From NCBI RefSeq assembly GCF_000003855.2, contig NW_003101676.1, positions 1,915,287-1,979,286 on the forward strand: 64,000 nucleotides of DNA, read 5' to 3'. Below are positions 1 to 12,939 of the stretch, one piece after another; the stretch's first letter is position 1; each line of letters opens with the position of its first letter. Both the position numbers and the translations under genes were made by a program. The DNA comes from Blastomyces gilchristii SLH14081 (lineage: Eukaryota; Ascomycota; Eurotiomycetes; Onygenales; Ajellomycetaceae). The notes beneath the pieces are model-generated. The model was not told where the DNA came from. It saw only the letters and a program-made list of their open reading frames with translations, and ran no database searches.

Positions 1-237
1 CGATATTGTCAAATGATTTTAAAATATCAGAAGGTGTTAAAATACTGTAATTTGTAAACAGTTTTATATTCTGAGCTGAAATTTTCTGATTTTGCATATC
101 TGAAATTGGTAAATGTATAATAGTTGACTTTAGAGCTATAGGAAAAACCCTGAGAACTAAAAGTTCTCAGGTAGATATCATAGTCTCTGACTGCATATAT
201 CTATAATTGAAGAATAATAATAATACTAATAATAATT
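1..237 (+). mobile_element. 3' end of a LINE (non-LTR retrotransposon), cut by the window edge
   Basis: This stretch is the reverse complement, with scattered transitions, of the 3' untranslated end of the better LINE copy at 27072-27304. The shared order is the end of the UTR, a short hairpin-like CTGAGAAC/GTTCTCAG palindrome near 150-170, then an (AAT)n tail at about 211-237. Plus-strand orientation follows from the tail. Nothing coding is left in this part; the body lies upstream of the window. Confidence 0.75.
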
Positions 238-1844
238 CATTATATGAAGACTGTGTATAACATGACTATCTGAAGCTCAGTTGTAAACACTGATTATTAC
301 ATTAATTTAAATATTTATAATAAGATAATTATGCATTTATATCAGAGAATTACTTCTCTTCTTAAGAGTGTTAAAAGTATAAGTCTTTTCTTTTTCATCT
401 TTTCTTCTAATGCTGATTTTTCTAGAGAAAATTATTATAAGTTTTATCATACATCAAGTTATAATATCTACTGATACTAAGAAACTTTTTACAACTATTA
501 AATTCAATATTGTGAGTATATCTGCTCTGATAAATGTCTTCAGAATAATTGACTCATATCAGTCTATTCTCTAGTGTTTGTTATCTGACTTTATGATGCA
601 GATAAAGAATATCTATGTTTTCAGAAATAAGAATGTAAATGTTATACTCTTTTACATCTGTGAGTGTGAAACTCATACATCTTGTCTGAGATATTATTGT
701 GAGAATGAGCTATTCACACACTGTATTCTACTTCCTACATTCTTCTGTGTCTCTCTCTCTCTTTCTGAGAAGCCTTGTATGTGTTGTAATTACATGTATA
801 ACTCTAAGATCAGCAGATGTTTATTCAGTAACTATTTCTATCTCTGATTTTGTGATTTTATATACTAATAATAATTCTTAGTTACTTCAGCATCAGAGAT
901 CATTTTAATTAAAGATAATAATATCACTGAGACTACTCTCTTTTACTCTCAAGCTTCTTTCATCACTTTCTCTCTCTTCTCTGTAGAAAAGATTGTGTAT
1001 ATACTGAGTTATAAGTATTCAGTTCTGAGTGACTTCTACTATTATTTATCTGATTCTGTACTTTCTTCTTCTTAAGTTTCTTTCATCTCTATCTCTTCTA
1101 CTCTGGCTTCTGATTCTGCAGATTCTATACTGTCTTTCAATTTTTCTATACATATGTGTATACATTTCTATATTAGTATTTCAGTCAATCTTGTGATAAA
1201 TGATATTAACATTATACACAGAGCAGTAGAGAAATCAGAGACATGTACAGTGTTATTATAAGAGCAGCTTACAGCTCTTGAATTTGTTACAGATCTCGAG
1301 TTTTGAGATTTCCTTTATTTTTAGCATTTTTCAGATAATGTGATGTCGAAAATAGATTAAATATATGATATATGAAAATAAATAAGATGTGTATAATAAT
1401 ATTTATCTTTTTACAGTCTACTATTACAGTTGATAATTAATTTATTATTCATTATTTCTTCTCTTCTCTTATACTTTTTCTTTATCTGCTAGTCACTACT
1501 CTTACATAATCTATATATAATACAGTGTTTGAGGACTAGGTTCAGCAGCTTTCATCTTGTGATTCTGTCTTATATATTATACTGTCTCTCTTCATCTACT
1601 CAGATCACTACAGTGAACAGCTTACTAAAACTAATCTCATCTAATCTCTGAGTATTCTCAGAAGTTGAGATGACTTAATCTTATATATCTGTGAATGTTT
1701 CAGATGCTTCATTCTCTGTTATCTCTGTAATTAAACTGATGTAAACAGTTGAATTTAACTCTGAATTTCTTTTTCTTCTGTGATCTGACTCATGTATAAG
1801 TCTGCTACTTTGAGACTGCTTTTTACTGTGTTGCATCTACTATC
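238..1844. other. AT-rich mutated DNA without a recognisable gene; expected 3' end of Gypsy-C
   Basis: No credible coding region is seen. The short reading frames near 578-881 are low-complexity chance frames. By position this should hold the 3' end and 3' LTR of Gypsy-C, since its pol reading ends near 1845, but no sequence matching the candidate 5' LTR at 20069-20209 was found by eye. Confidence 0.5.
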
Positions 1845-4800
1845 TGTGATATACTATTATACAATCAGCTACAGTCTCATCACTTATTAAAGTGTAATAT
1901 TTACTTAGTTTCTTCATTTCTTCTCATTCTTTTCTTATTATTATGAAAAGATCAGAATAAGTGAGATCATCTGATTTGTAAGTATTTATAATTTCTCTTA
2001 CTTTGTAAGACTTTTTAATTATAAGTTTCTTCTTTTTCAACACTGATAATAGTGCTGTAAATAATTATGATTTACTCAGATCTTATATCTTTATCTTCAT
2101 AAGATATGAATTATTTATCAAGTTGTATAAGACTCATTTCTCTGATTTCTTCAATGTGTATATTCTCAGAGAATGTGATTTAAGTATTTTATAGAGCTTA
2201 AATTATCTGAGTTGAAACTTCTCAGAACTCTCACTATATATAAAAACTCACATTCTTATCTTAAGACTTGATTTCTTAACTAGTGAGTCTTGTATTTTTT
2301 TTGATTGAATTGCTTGATTCAGAAGTAACTCATTAGCTTTTCCATATGCATGGCTGATCTCTTTCAATCTTGATTTCATATCTGTGACTGCTGTGTCTGC
2401 AACTGCTGTGTTCACAACTGTTGTATCTGTAATTGCTGTTTTCTTTCTCACCTTTTCTGAAGCATTCTCCAGGAGGCGCGGATGCAATTCATACAACAGT
2501 TATAATGATGAATGCTTGAAGACTGCATGCTGCTGAATTCACATGACTAATAGCATCTGATAAAGATATTCATCTCATAATCTTATAGACTTACTCACCA
2601 GATATTTCATCAGCATGTTGCTCAGAATTTCATTCAAGTGTTTCATCTTCTCATTCATCTATAGATGATGTGATGTTGTTCTACAATGTCTTGTCTGTAA
2701 CTGACTTATAAAATGCCTCATCACTTCTTCTATAAGAGTCATACTATTATCAGTTAGAATCTAACACAGTATTTCATAATTAACATAGATCTCATTATAT
2801 AGAAACTTCATTATCATCTTCTCTATTATCTCTGAAACTGCTTTCATGATTGATCAGTCAGTAGTGTAGTCAATAGCAGTGATTATTCAACAATTTTCAT
2901 TTGATATTCATGATAATATATCTATAAGATTCACCTCTTATCATTTGAACAGTTGTATTGTATATTTCATCTGATGTTATACTTTCTCATATTCTAATTC
3001 TTTCTTAGATTCTTTTGCAATCTGATAATTCAGGCACTTGTGAGTATATGTCTGAATATTCTCAGCCATGCTTGATCAGTACACTCTTGATTCAAGTACA
3101 CTCATGAGTTCAGAGCTTTCTAAGTGACTGAATTCCTTATACATTCAAGTTATTAAATTATGTCTAAATAAATATTTTAAATAGAGAGCTTCTGCATATT
3201 CTAGATCACAGTAAAGTATAATATTGTTTTTTAATTTTCTCAGCTTAAAGTTTAAAAGTATCTCTTCTACTACTTTTACAAGATACTTATTATCTGATAT
3301 CTTGCTGTTTTTTAAGTGAGATATTATTATATTCACTTATTCTGATTTCTTACATTCTCTCAGTATATTTAATATGAACTTTTCTTATATCTAATTCACA
3401 GAACTCTCACTTATAAAATCAGATCTGTGACTGATTGCATTAGATATCACAGTATTTGATTTCTTTCAGTATTTAATATAAAGATTATATACTTAAAACT
3501 CTGAGATTCAACATACTAAGTATTTGAAAGGTTTTATTATTAATTATAGATAGATAAGACTTTGATAATCTATGATTACTGTTATTATATATCTGTTATC
3601 AAGATATCTATTTTACAATATCAGTGTGTGCTTGATTACTAGTAATTTCTTTTTATATACTGAGTAATTGAGCTCAGTATCTGATAGTTTTCTGTTATTA
3701 TATATTACTGAGAGCAGCTTGCTATTCTTACTTATCTGTAGAAGAGTGTCTCTGATAGCTCATTTAAATACATTTATCTTGATATAGAAAGATTTATTAT
3801 GATCTGATTAAGTAAGTACTGAGAATATTATCATATATTCTCTTAGTGTGAGAAAGACCTCTTCATATATAGTATTTCAGATAATTGAATAAAACTTCTT
3901 CTTCTATAGATTAATATCTATTTCTCTTAAGAGATCTGAGAGTAATACAGCTATTTATATGAAATTCTTGATAAATCTGCAGTAATATGAAATCAACTTA
4001 AGAAACTGTTGTATATAATATATGTTTCTCAGTCACAGTTAATTTACTATAATATTCAATTTCTTCAGAATGAGATATATACAGTTATCACTCATTACAT
4101 ATTCTACAAACTCTAACTCTTTTATTTCAAACATACTTTATTAATTTGATATAAAGCTTATACTCTGTCAGAGTTATAAATACTTCATTAAGATACTTCA
4201 GATATTTATTGTATAAGTTTAAGAAGATCAGAATGTTATTCAGATATATAAGATATAAGATTTTATTCTATTTATAAAGAATTATATTTATTATTATTTA
4301 AAAGATGACAGATGCATTCATCAGACTGAATGATATTATTAGAAATTTAAACTTCTCTTATTATATATTAAATACAGTTTACAGTACTGATAGTTTATCT
4401 ACACAGATCTGTTAGTATTCTGAGAGAAGATTAATCTTCAATAGATATTAAGTATTTTCAACTGTATTTAACTGTTGTTGAATCTATAGCAGTAAATATT
4501 TATTCTTGATTGTAAGCTTATTAAGTACTTAATAATTAATATATATTCATCACTTCTCATCTGCCTTTTTTATAAATAGAACTGAGAAGTCTTATATACT
4601 TAATAAGAGTTATATAAGATTACATTCTAGAAGATTCATAATCTGATACTTCTATTCTTCAAGATGTGTCTGTGACAGAGAGTACACATTCTGATTGACT
4701 AGTTTCATATCTCTCATATCAATCTCATGTATAAATTCTTGTTCTGACAGCAATTCTGATAAAAGATCTGTTTGAAAGATCTTCTTATACTTTTTCAAAA

Positions 4801-4860
4801 GTTTCTTCATATGCCTGTTCTTCTGTATATTCTTTATCTTGATTTTTCTCACTTTCAGAT
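1845..4860 (-). pseudogene. Gypsy-C pol remnant (reverse transcriptase, RNase H, integrase)
   Basis: The frame at 4852-4652 reads as the segment just before a gypsy RT (HEIDM, then an S-L-S-x-x-x-LEE ending). RT follows downstream, with the active-site YLDD seemingly reading LNN near 4205-4240, as G-to-A change would give. Integrase is clear: a zinc-finger end with C-x2-CQIAK near 3010-3060, an AIDY-like first catalytic segment near 2880, a 'HPRLLENASEK' motif at 2496-2440, and a helical C-terminal part (2400-2248). A following segment near 2230-1850 resembles the usual RWFGPY...SHPLGTY tail of such integrases. Frames shift and stops abound. No chromodomain was seen. Non-functional. Confidence 0.7.
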
Positions 4861-6570
4861 TCTGTATGACATACAGAATACTTTTAAATGAGGTCTTGCA
4901 AATTGTTCTCTTTACTTATTAATGTATAAGCAGATTTAACTCTTCTATATCAGAGATGTGAAATGTTCTTCTCATATCAGTTAGTAGAATTGTATGAATC
5001 ATTTTCTTTCTATTAGTTAACTGTATATAATATATACAGCATTGAATCTGTGAATTGAATCTGTAAAACTAATTAAGTCTGAGAATAAGATCATATTTCA
5101 TGTTCTACAGCTCTCACACTTAAATATAGTAAGATCATTCTTCAAAGTGCAGAAGAACCTCTTACTTTTACAGATAACACTAGATATCAATTATCAGACA
5201 ATCTTATATATTGAGAATTATTCACTCAGCAGATCTCTTTTAGTCTTTGAATTATATAATCATTAATATATTGTATAGCAGCTTCTATATTTACTAACAC
5301 TTTTACAGCTATCTCTCAATTCTTATTCAAGTACTCTCTATACATTAACATTTCAGATCTTAAGATATTGAGATAAGTATCTGTCTCTTTATTCTTATCT
5401 GTATCTTAGTCAGAAGCCTGCTTTCTCTTTGCATTTACAGAATTCAGTGAGTCATTTAATATGAGCATCTGTTTCACTTTAAAGACTTTTTATAGAATAT
5501 TAGTGAGTATCTCTGAGCTCACTGATTCTATTAGTGTTTTAACTCTCTTGACTGTGCACACTGTGTGTAATGCTTTGTATCATGATTTTGATATCTGCAG
5601 TTGAAGCAAGCTCAATACTCATAATATCAAGATTTTCACTCAGAGAATTTCTTTTTCAGAGAATTCAGTGCTTTAACAATAGCATTTAAATCTAGATTCA
5701 TTATATTCAGATGTGTGACTTATGTTATAGAAGTCTGATTATTTATTCTCTATTAAGATATACTCAATTACAGTATTTTCTATTATAATTGACTTACTTA
5801 TTTCTGTATAATAAGAATGTTGTATACTTCTTTCACTGTGTCTGATTATAAGATTAAGCATTTTCATTTCACTCTCAACTCAGATGTAAGATTATGAATG
5901 AAGATCTATAAATAGAAGATGTTAAAAGCTCTTCATTTAATATAGATAGTATAAGCTGAGTATGTAAGTATGATATAGATCACTACTATCTACACTCAGT
6001 GAAGTGTTTATAATGCTTATTCTTATATATTCACTTTCTCAAAGTTGTGCAAGATTAATTTGAAAAACTTATTTCATATTTATAAAAATGAATATCACTC
6101 TAAGTCTGTAAGATTCATCTTTTTATCAGTTATTTATAATAACTTCACTTTTCTATGTAGAAATATAGCAGATCTTAAGACTTATTGAAATTCTGTTAAC
6201 TATCTATCTATAAGTTTCTGTTCAATGCAATAATATAATTGTATCTGACTTAGTCAGCTGATTACAGCATTATTTTTTCAGTCATTATTAAAGCTTAGTA
6301 GCTTGAGCAGATCTTCTGACTTAATATATCTTATGTTTGAATTCTCATTCTGTGCAGCAGTCTCATATAATATGTATACTTCTGAAGAGATTATGAATAA
6401 TTATAATAAGATTCTTAGATTCAGTATGATTATCTATCTGTGTAAATGTTTGATTTCTCACTACGGATCTATAATCTGGTTTTTTCTATTCTTATTAATG
6501 ATGATAATTACATCAGTGAAGCTCTTCATAGTGAATACTTAATTCACAGTGAATATTAATTGTTGCTTAA
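4861..6570 (-). pseudogene. Gypsy-C gag/protease remnant
   Basis: Lies upstream of the RT of Gypsy-C and continues, across the Gypsy-B insertion, into 12162-12651. On the minus strand a patch near 6310-6200 reads as a gag capsid-like segment (SEDLLKLLS...LSQIQLYY...EQKLIDR) with stops at expected TGG/CGA positions. Protease and zinc-knuckle residues could not be made out. The plus-strand frame at 6303-6542 is a shadow. Identity as gag is inferred mainly from position. Confidence 0.45.
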
Positions 6571-6880
6571 TGTAAGAGGCCTACGCTGAATAGATCAGTA
6601 TTATATTGATAAGTCTTATATAACAAAGAGAATAACATTAGAGAAGAAAAAGAAAGAGAAAGTGCAAGAATCAGTGATTAAAGTAAATATTTATACATGT
6701 ATGTGATGATGTATGCAGTGAAGCTTCGGAGTAGAAGAATCTATACACATTCATAGCAGCTGAGAATTGACAATTGAGAATGGCTGAGAATTGAAACATA
6801 TATGTTCAAGAATGAAGCAGTTGAAATCTGTGAAGTGTAATGAAATAGTCTATATAATTCATCAGGCACAGCTCATTACA
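6571..6880 (-). repeat. Gypsy-B copy 1, 3' LTR (left)
   Basis: 310 bp on the plus strand from TGTAAG to TTACA, matching 11852-12161 along its length. Being on the inner side at 6840-6880, this end shows TCATCAGGCACAGCTCATTA, where the outer end of the other LTR keeps its CpG sites. The polypurine tract lies just inside at 6886-6896 (minus strand). Confidence 0.9.
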
Positions 6881-6885
6881 TTAGT

Positions 6886-6896
6886 TCCTTCTTTCC
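6886..6896 (-). other. Gypsy-B copy 1 polypurine tract
   Basis: On the minus strand a purine run (GGAAAGAAGGA) ends a few bases before the 3' LTR. This is the expected plus-strand primer site of an LTR retrotransposon. A matching run precedes the 3' LTR of E2 at 51389-51400. Confidence 0.6.
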
Positions 6897-8460
6897 AGAA
6901 GCAGTTCTCATCAGTCAAGAGCCTCTGTTTCAGATAATGCAGAACTCAGAGTTCAGGTCAGATAATCATACTTAACTCATTTCATGAGATATTGTCAGCT
7001 GCAGCTGCAGAGTCTCTCATTGAGAATATTCTCAATCTCTCACTCAAGTTTATTACCTTCTTCTATGATGCCTGGCAGCTGCCAGTTGAAAGTCAGTTGA
7101 GAAGAGAACAGATCAGTGGCAGCACAGCAGAGCAAGCTTGTATAAAAGACATCATGAATCTCTGATGATATGTTAAGACAGTAGTTGTAACTATCTAGAA
7201 CTTCTATCACTTTATACTTGATGTGATAGTAATTCAGTGTACAAGATGAATGTGTAATCTGTATATTCTTAAGATTCAATTATATCAGATCTTCTATCTT
7301 ATATTGTTCAGCAGATTCTCAGTGAATATTGATTTGATCTTCTTAATTCTGTTTAATACTTATTATAAAGACTTCTGCTCAATCACAGATATCTCAGAGT
7401 TTTATTACTATATTGTCAGCAATCTGAATTAGACTGCAGAGGTTTGATATGAAATGTGTAATTTCTAGAAAATTCAGTACTTTCATATGATATCTGTGTG
7501 TGAGGAAGAATGAGCTTATATCTGTTGAAATGACATCTCAATCATTGATAGTAATCTCTGTGTATAGAAGAAGATCATGTCAATTATCTTATAAATAATT
7601 ACAGAACTTACAAAGATAATTCTTCACAGTCTGAATTATTCATTCTGATGCATCATCAGTCTTGAAATGATAGACAGTTAACAGACAGTGTGTAATCTTA
7701 AGAACTTGACAGATTCTTGTTCAGAGAGTACTCATGAATTAACAGCTCTGATCTGATACTATAGATCTCAGTAATTCATATATCTGATAGAATGAGCTCT
7801 GTAGAAAAGCTTCAGTGACTTGTTTAATATTCATTTTATTACAAGATTTCAATATTACATCTTTGCTCAATTAATTCATAATGATCAGAATGTTTCTATA
7901 ACTCTTACTCTCAGAGAGATCAACAGTGAAGTCAATTATCACATCTTATCAGATTCTATTAGAGATATTAAGTGATTTCAGCAGATCTTTTCTACAGTTC
8001 TTCTATAAGATGATGAAAGAATAATAGTTGTAGTTTCAGATGAAGTGTCTGATACTGTTTAATATCTCAGATCAGTAGAATTCTCAGAAGATCATTCTAT
8101 ATAGTTATTCACAGTCTGAATGATCAGTTATACATGAATTATACATCTCTTGTATTATCTGAGTGTATAAGAGTTTAAAGTGAGAGACTCAGCATCATTC
8201 ATAGAATTGTAGAGTGTTATTATCATCAATTGAATATTCTAAGATGTCAGTGTTTATACATAGTTCTGAGGAGAATCAGAGTGCTTCTTGATATACTGCT
8301 TCAGTGAGTGCTTGAAGAAGTTCATCAGTTTGAGCTGTTACATGCCATAATTCATCTAGTGTAGGTTCGGGAGAAGTTGAGATATCAGTGTCAGTGTCAG
8401 TGTCAGTGTCAGTTCAGAGAGGGAGTGTTCTAATCAGAGAAGCGCGTATAGTGCCATGAG
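6897..8460 (-). pseudogene. Gypsy-B copy 1 integrase and chromodomain remnant
   Basis: Follows RNase H. The best readable part is 7279-7040, 79 codons of integrase C-terminus (KYKVIEVLDSYNYCLNI... IHDVFYTSLL). It runs directly into a chromodomain with stops, readable near 7030-6900 as an acidic ILNERL start, a QYL-K core and a P-x-WxP-like end. The DDE core is spread over 8000-7400 with in-frame stops. The short plus-strand frame at 7250-7432 is a shadow. A chromodomain implies targeting to methylated-histone chromatin in living relatives. Confidence 0.75.
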
Positions 8461-9900
8461 TTGTTCCATCTTGATCAACTAATATCTTCGGATTTAGAAG
8501 CCGGTGTTCTCGGTTCATCCAACGGGTGTCTGCTACATCGGAAGGCATATCTTGCTCTCGTCGTGAAGTATTTGAGATTCTTATGATCTGTGATTATCTC
8601 AAATTCAGAGACACTTCGGAGTTCAGAGTCCCATTCTTCTGAACAGTGTACAATCGCGAGGAGTTCCTTGTCATAGATCTCATAATTGCATTCAGCGGGA
8701 CTCAGTTTCTTAGACATGAAGGCACATGATCATAGAACACCTTTATCATCATATTACAATATCACTTCTCCTGTCACATAGTCAGAGAAATCAGTCTCAA
8801 TAACTGTCTCATGATCAGAATTGAATATTATCAGCAGAGAGGTATTAATGAATATCTTCTTTATCTGTGTAAATGCAGCTTCAGTATTCACTGATCATTG
8901 AAATACTGAGTCTTTCATAGTGAGATCTGTAAGTGATCTTATAATATCTGAGAAGTTTCATATAAATCACTGATAGAAGTTAGTAAATTCAAAGAAGCTT
9001 TGTACATCTTTCACAGTATATGAAGCTTCTTATTCAAGAATGACAGAGATCTTCTCAGAATTCATTTGAATCTTCTTATCAGCTTCTATGATAAAATCTA
9101 AGTATTTAGTACTCTTAACTGTGAAATCATACTTGTCAATATCAATTGATAGTTCTGCTTCTTATAGTTATTATAATACTCTTCACACATGCTCTTGATG
9201 CTCTTTTCTGAATTCATTGACAAAGATAAGAATGTCATCTAGATAAGTAGATATAAACTCATTAAGGAAATCTCAGAGTGCTCAGTTGATATACTTCTGA
9301 AATATACTGAAAGTATTAGCCAGTTCAAAGAGTGTGATTATTCATTCAAAGAGATCATAACATGTTCAGAATACTGTAAGCCATTTATCTTCTTCAGTGA
9401 TACAAATCTTATGAAACACAGTGATGACATCTAGCTTTGTAAATTATTGAGCTTACTCAATCTGTGCTAGAGTTTCATTGATGAGAGATAAGAGATATCA
9501 ATCTTTCTTTATCAATCTATTCAGATCTTGATAGTTCACACAGAATCAGACTTCTTTATCTGACTTCTTTACAAAGAGAATAGAAGCTGCAGTGAAAGAG
9601 TTGCTAATATATATAAATCTCTTATCTAACAGATTATTGAGTGTCTTCTGAAGAAGAAGAAGTTTATCTTGAGACATATTATAAAGAAGATCTCACAGTG
9701 ACTTGAGATTCTTATTATTCTTCTTTTCTAACTTAATACTGTGATTCACTTCTGAGTCTTGTAAAGAAGGTATATTCATAATATTATCTTATCAGAAGAC
9801 ATCTAGATATTCATAATATTATTAAGAGAGTTTTATATGAGAATCTGTTATTATAGTACAGAATAACTTTTCTAGAGCTTTCTTGATATCAGTCAGACTG
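8461..9900 (-). pseudogene. Gypsy-B copy 1 reverse transcriptase and RNase H remnant
   Basis: RT is readable near 9800-8900, with the catalytic YLDD box intact at about 9214-9250. RNase H is excellent at 8717-8560: [26 protein letters not shown], then [10 protein letters not shown]. After this the frame jumps. Compared with E1 (30905-31060), about 115 bp are missing at position 8575, shifting the frame so that the tail ([14 protein letters not shown]) is out of frame. The stretch 8440-8705 around the deletion keeps many CpG sites while both sides are mutated. Confidence 0.85.
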
Positions 9901-10099
9901 ATGAAATAGATTGATATATGATTCTATCATCAGTGACTTTATCAGTGACTCTGTCAGCAGTTTTGATGACTTTTTTTTCAGAGCATTTTATAAGTATTGA
10001 CAGAGATCTGTGTCAGATTCATAGTCTTGTGAATATCATCTTCATGAATTCTATTATTATTAGAGAATATTAAACTTCTGTTTTAAGTGTTTAATAAGA

Positions 10100-11596
10100 T
10101 GTCTTATTCAAATAGTCAGACAAGTTCTAACATCAGATCATAATCAAGATTATTGACTTCAGATGTGTAGATGTCTTCACACTGATGTTCTTCAATATCT
10201 ATGTTTAGTTTCATCATATAATAAGTGCAAACATCTTTTGAGTCATCAAATTCTGTAAGGAGTTGAGGTTTCAATAAGAGAATACACTGAAGATTATAAT
10301 ATCTTATGACTGAAGATTTTATTATTGCATAGTGACATAGACCACTGTCTATCATGACTTTTATATTATACATATTATCAATCACAGTAGATACAAGAAT
10401 CACATTTATTGTCATTTTCTCTTCAAATCATTGTCATCTGACCTCTTCAAGCTCCTGTTTATGAATTTGAACAGAAGCTACTCTTTTCCCTGTTTCATCA
10501 GGACATTTTCATAGTTATCTTTCAAATCTTCCTCTAATGTAACATGATTGACATGGACAGGTGTTGATTCATTCTTTGAATAAGAAGACACTGATTTTTC
10601 TCTCAAGTGTGAAGACACATAGATTGATTGACAGTTGAGAGCAATGTGTGCTAATCAGTTACAGTTGATGCATACTTTATATTGACATTGATTAGTGACT
10701 TCTTCAGAAGTGATCTCAGGAACTCAGAAGCCTGTTCAAACAGTAGAAACTCTTGCTTATGTATAGACATTTGAGTCTATCCAGTTCATGACATCTGCAT
10801 CATTGCTGTTACTTCTCTTCAGCACAGATGTATGAGTTACTGAGATATAACATCTTCTGTCACTGTTCTGTATACTCTTGAGCTTGATAAGACAGTCATT
10901 CAATGTTCAGAGCTGTGTGCAGAAATCTTCATAAGTCTGATCTTCATCTACACTTACAAGGGCCTGTAAGAGTTCAAAAGTTAATGTCTTCTTAAGCATA
11001 CTACTCTTCATTCAATCCTCTCAAGATTGATCATCTGCTTCTAGAATCTTGATGTTGAAGTCAGAGATGAATGTTGTAAGAGAAGTGTTTCTCTGTCAGA
11101 TGCTCTGTAACCAATCTAATACTTTCTGTTGCATAGCAGTGTCTCAGAACAGACTATCAAGATATTTGATGATATTGTCAGATGTTTTCAATGCTGGTTC
11201 ACATGCTTTTATTCATGAATGAAACTTCTGTTTCACACAATTCTTCAATCATTTATTGATATATCAACCTTGATTGATTAATAAATCAATAGCATCTTTA
11301 TCTATATTCAGTTTCATGAGAATTTCCATTCTTCATGATGAGTAGAGAGTGAGATCAAATGCATTGAAATATGCAGAAGCATCTAAGCATTCTTTCAGTG
11401 CTTTTGTATTCAATTCTGTAGATATTGAAATTGCATGAGTTTCTTGTTATGATAATCATTGAATCTCTTTATATTGACATTGTTGAGTTGCATATATATC
11501 AGCTATTTATTATTGTTATAATTTCAACATTACTCAGAGCCACTGTGACATCACATCTATGCTCACATTTGAGAGCTTTATATTATCATTAGACAT
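10100..11596 (-). pseudogene. Gypsy-B copy 1 gag and protease
   Basis: A likely start ATG lies at 11596 (MSNDNIKLSN), the same start as in E1 (25765) and E2 (32952). Near 10690-10640 a zinc knuckle survives as C-x2-C-x4-H-x4-C, with one tryptophan-type codon now TGA. Protease follows in 10415-10116, with the active-site triplet in VMIDSGLCHYA. The reading seems continuous from gag into protease, suggesting one gag-pol polyprotein. Several stops make it a pseudogene. Confidence 0.8.
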
Positions 11597-11851
11597 GATT
11601 ATATCAATCATTGAATGTGTAATTATATGAATATCTCATACATCTGTGATCAGAACTCTCAGATCTTTCACTGACATTCTCTTTGTAAGATCTTATTACA
11701 GAGCCAGAGTGACTGACAAGTAAGCTTCTATCTGAGAACTCAGTGTTCACTTAACTGTTTGACTATTTCTCTATTTCTTATGCATTGTTACATGTTCAGA
11801 TATCTCAGTGAGTAATTGTTTCTAATAAGAAGACAATGAACATTATTCTAG

Positions 11852-12161
11852 TATAAGAGGCCTACACTGAATAGATCGGTATTATATTGATAGGTCTTAT
11901 ATAACAAAGAGAATAACATTAGAGAAGAAAAAGAAAGAGAAAGTGTGAGAATCAGTGATCAAAGTGAATATTTATATGTGTATATGATGATGTATACAGT
12001 GAAGCTTTAGAGCAGAAGAATCTGTACACATTCATAGCAGCTGAGGATCAGCAATTGAGAATGACTGAGAATCGGAGTGTACATGTTTGAGAATGAAGCA
12101 GTTGAAATCTGTGAAGTGTAACGGAATAGTCTATATGATTGATCAGGCGCAGCCCGTCACA
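11852..12161 (-). repeat. Gypsy-B copy 1, 5' LTR (right)
   Basis: 310 bp, matching 6571-6880. Its first bases read TATAAG where the other LTR has TGTAAG, a G-to-A change at the terminus. Its outer end (12120-12161) keeps CpG sites (GGCGCAGCCCGTCACA). Flanked on the right by CTTAA. Confidence 0.9.
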
Positions 12162-12651
12162 CTTAACTTCTGTCTCAGTCTGGTCACTGCATACACAAGA
12201 TCTCAATCTTGTTTAAAATTCTTATAGATGTACAGAGCTTCAATTTCAGCTCAGCAGTCTCTGTATCTTTTCTTACTACTTTGAGTAAACTCTCTGAGAG
12301 ATTCTGCATATCTTTCAGTTCAGATAGCAGAGAAGAGTGTTATTTATACTAACTAAAAGAGATATTCATTTCAGTGATTTTTTATTGATTGTACAGTGTC
12401 TATTATTATATTATTATATTATTATATTATTATATTATTATATAATTTCTGATTTTCTATTTCTGTTACTATTATACAATTCTGATGATAGTCATTCATC
12501 TTCTATTCTTCTAAGTAGAGAGTGAATGTCTTTGAATCTGATTCATCACTCTCATTTCCTTCTTACACCTCATTCATTTACATACATAGTATTCACCTGA
12601 GTATGAAGTTTTCTCTCAATAAGAAGAGCAGTATTAATCAGATGCTCTTTC
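12162..12651 (-). mobile_element. Gypsy-C fragment between two younger insertions
   Basis: Stranded between Gypsy-B copy 1 and Gypsy-A copy 1. It should continue the leader/gag part of Gypsy-C on the minus strand, because its ends carry the target duplications of both insertions (CTTAA at 12162, CTTTC at 12647). No protein could be read with confidence. Confidence 0.5.
12401..12446. repeat. ATT/ATATT microsatellite
   Basis: About 46 bases of reiterated TATTAT/ATATTATT units. Low-complexity; it gives rise to a chance plus-strand frame (12337-12525) that is not a gene. Confidence 0.85.
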
Positions 12652-12909
12652 TGTAAGAAATCCCGCTCCTCGCGGATTCTTTACCTCTATTCCTATCTCT
12701 CGCGTAATCAATAGGGCTAGCGGCCCTTGGCTACACACAACTATATAGACTGGAGTTCATGAATACTATTTATAACTCAGCTTGAATGCTATTATACATT
12801 TGATTCCTACATTTTATCTTTCTACTGTGAATACTTCTAGTAGTTAACAGTATATATCACATCAAGCTGCAAACACCTGAATAATCGCCTGTGAGCACTT
12901 ATTCTTACA
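12652..12909 (+). repeat. Gypsy-A copy 1, 5' LTR
   Basis: 258 bp. Its outer 70 bases keep CpG (ATCCCGCTCCTCGCGG), whereas the equivalent inner bases of the 3' LTR are mutated. Same family as 24602-24865 (reverse) and 63536-63793. Confidence 0.93.
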
Positions 12910-12939
12910 TTTCAAGCTCAGTCAGTCAGCAACTGCCTG

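Larger units (their letters stand above)
6571..12161 (-). mobile_element. Gypsy-B copy 1: complete Ty3/gypsy chromovirus-type element, mutated
   Basis: Two 310-bp direct LTRs (6571-6880, 11852-12161) bound a 5.6-kb element on the minus strand. The flanks CTTAA (6566-6570 and 12162-12166) are a perfect 5-bp target duplication, so the insertion is structurally complete. The order gag, protease, RT, RNase H, integrase, chromodomain defines Ty3/gypsy (chromovirus). Many transitions and an approximately 115-bp deletion in RNase H make it dead. It lies inside Gypsy-C and is therefore younger than it. Confidence 0.9.

Noticed and set aside
578..881. Two overlapping short frames
   Set aside because: Low-complexity AT-rich DNA with no motif, in mutated repeat sequence.
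12337..12525. Small plus-strand frame with Tyr/Ile runs
   Set aside because: Product of an ATT/ATATT microsatellite inside a transposon fragment.
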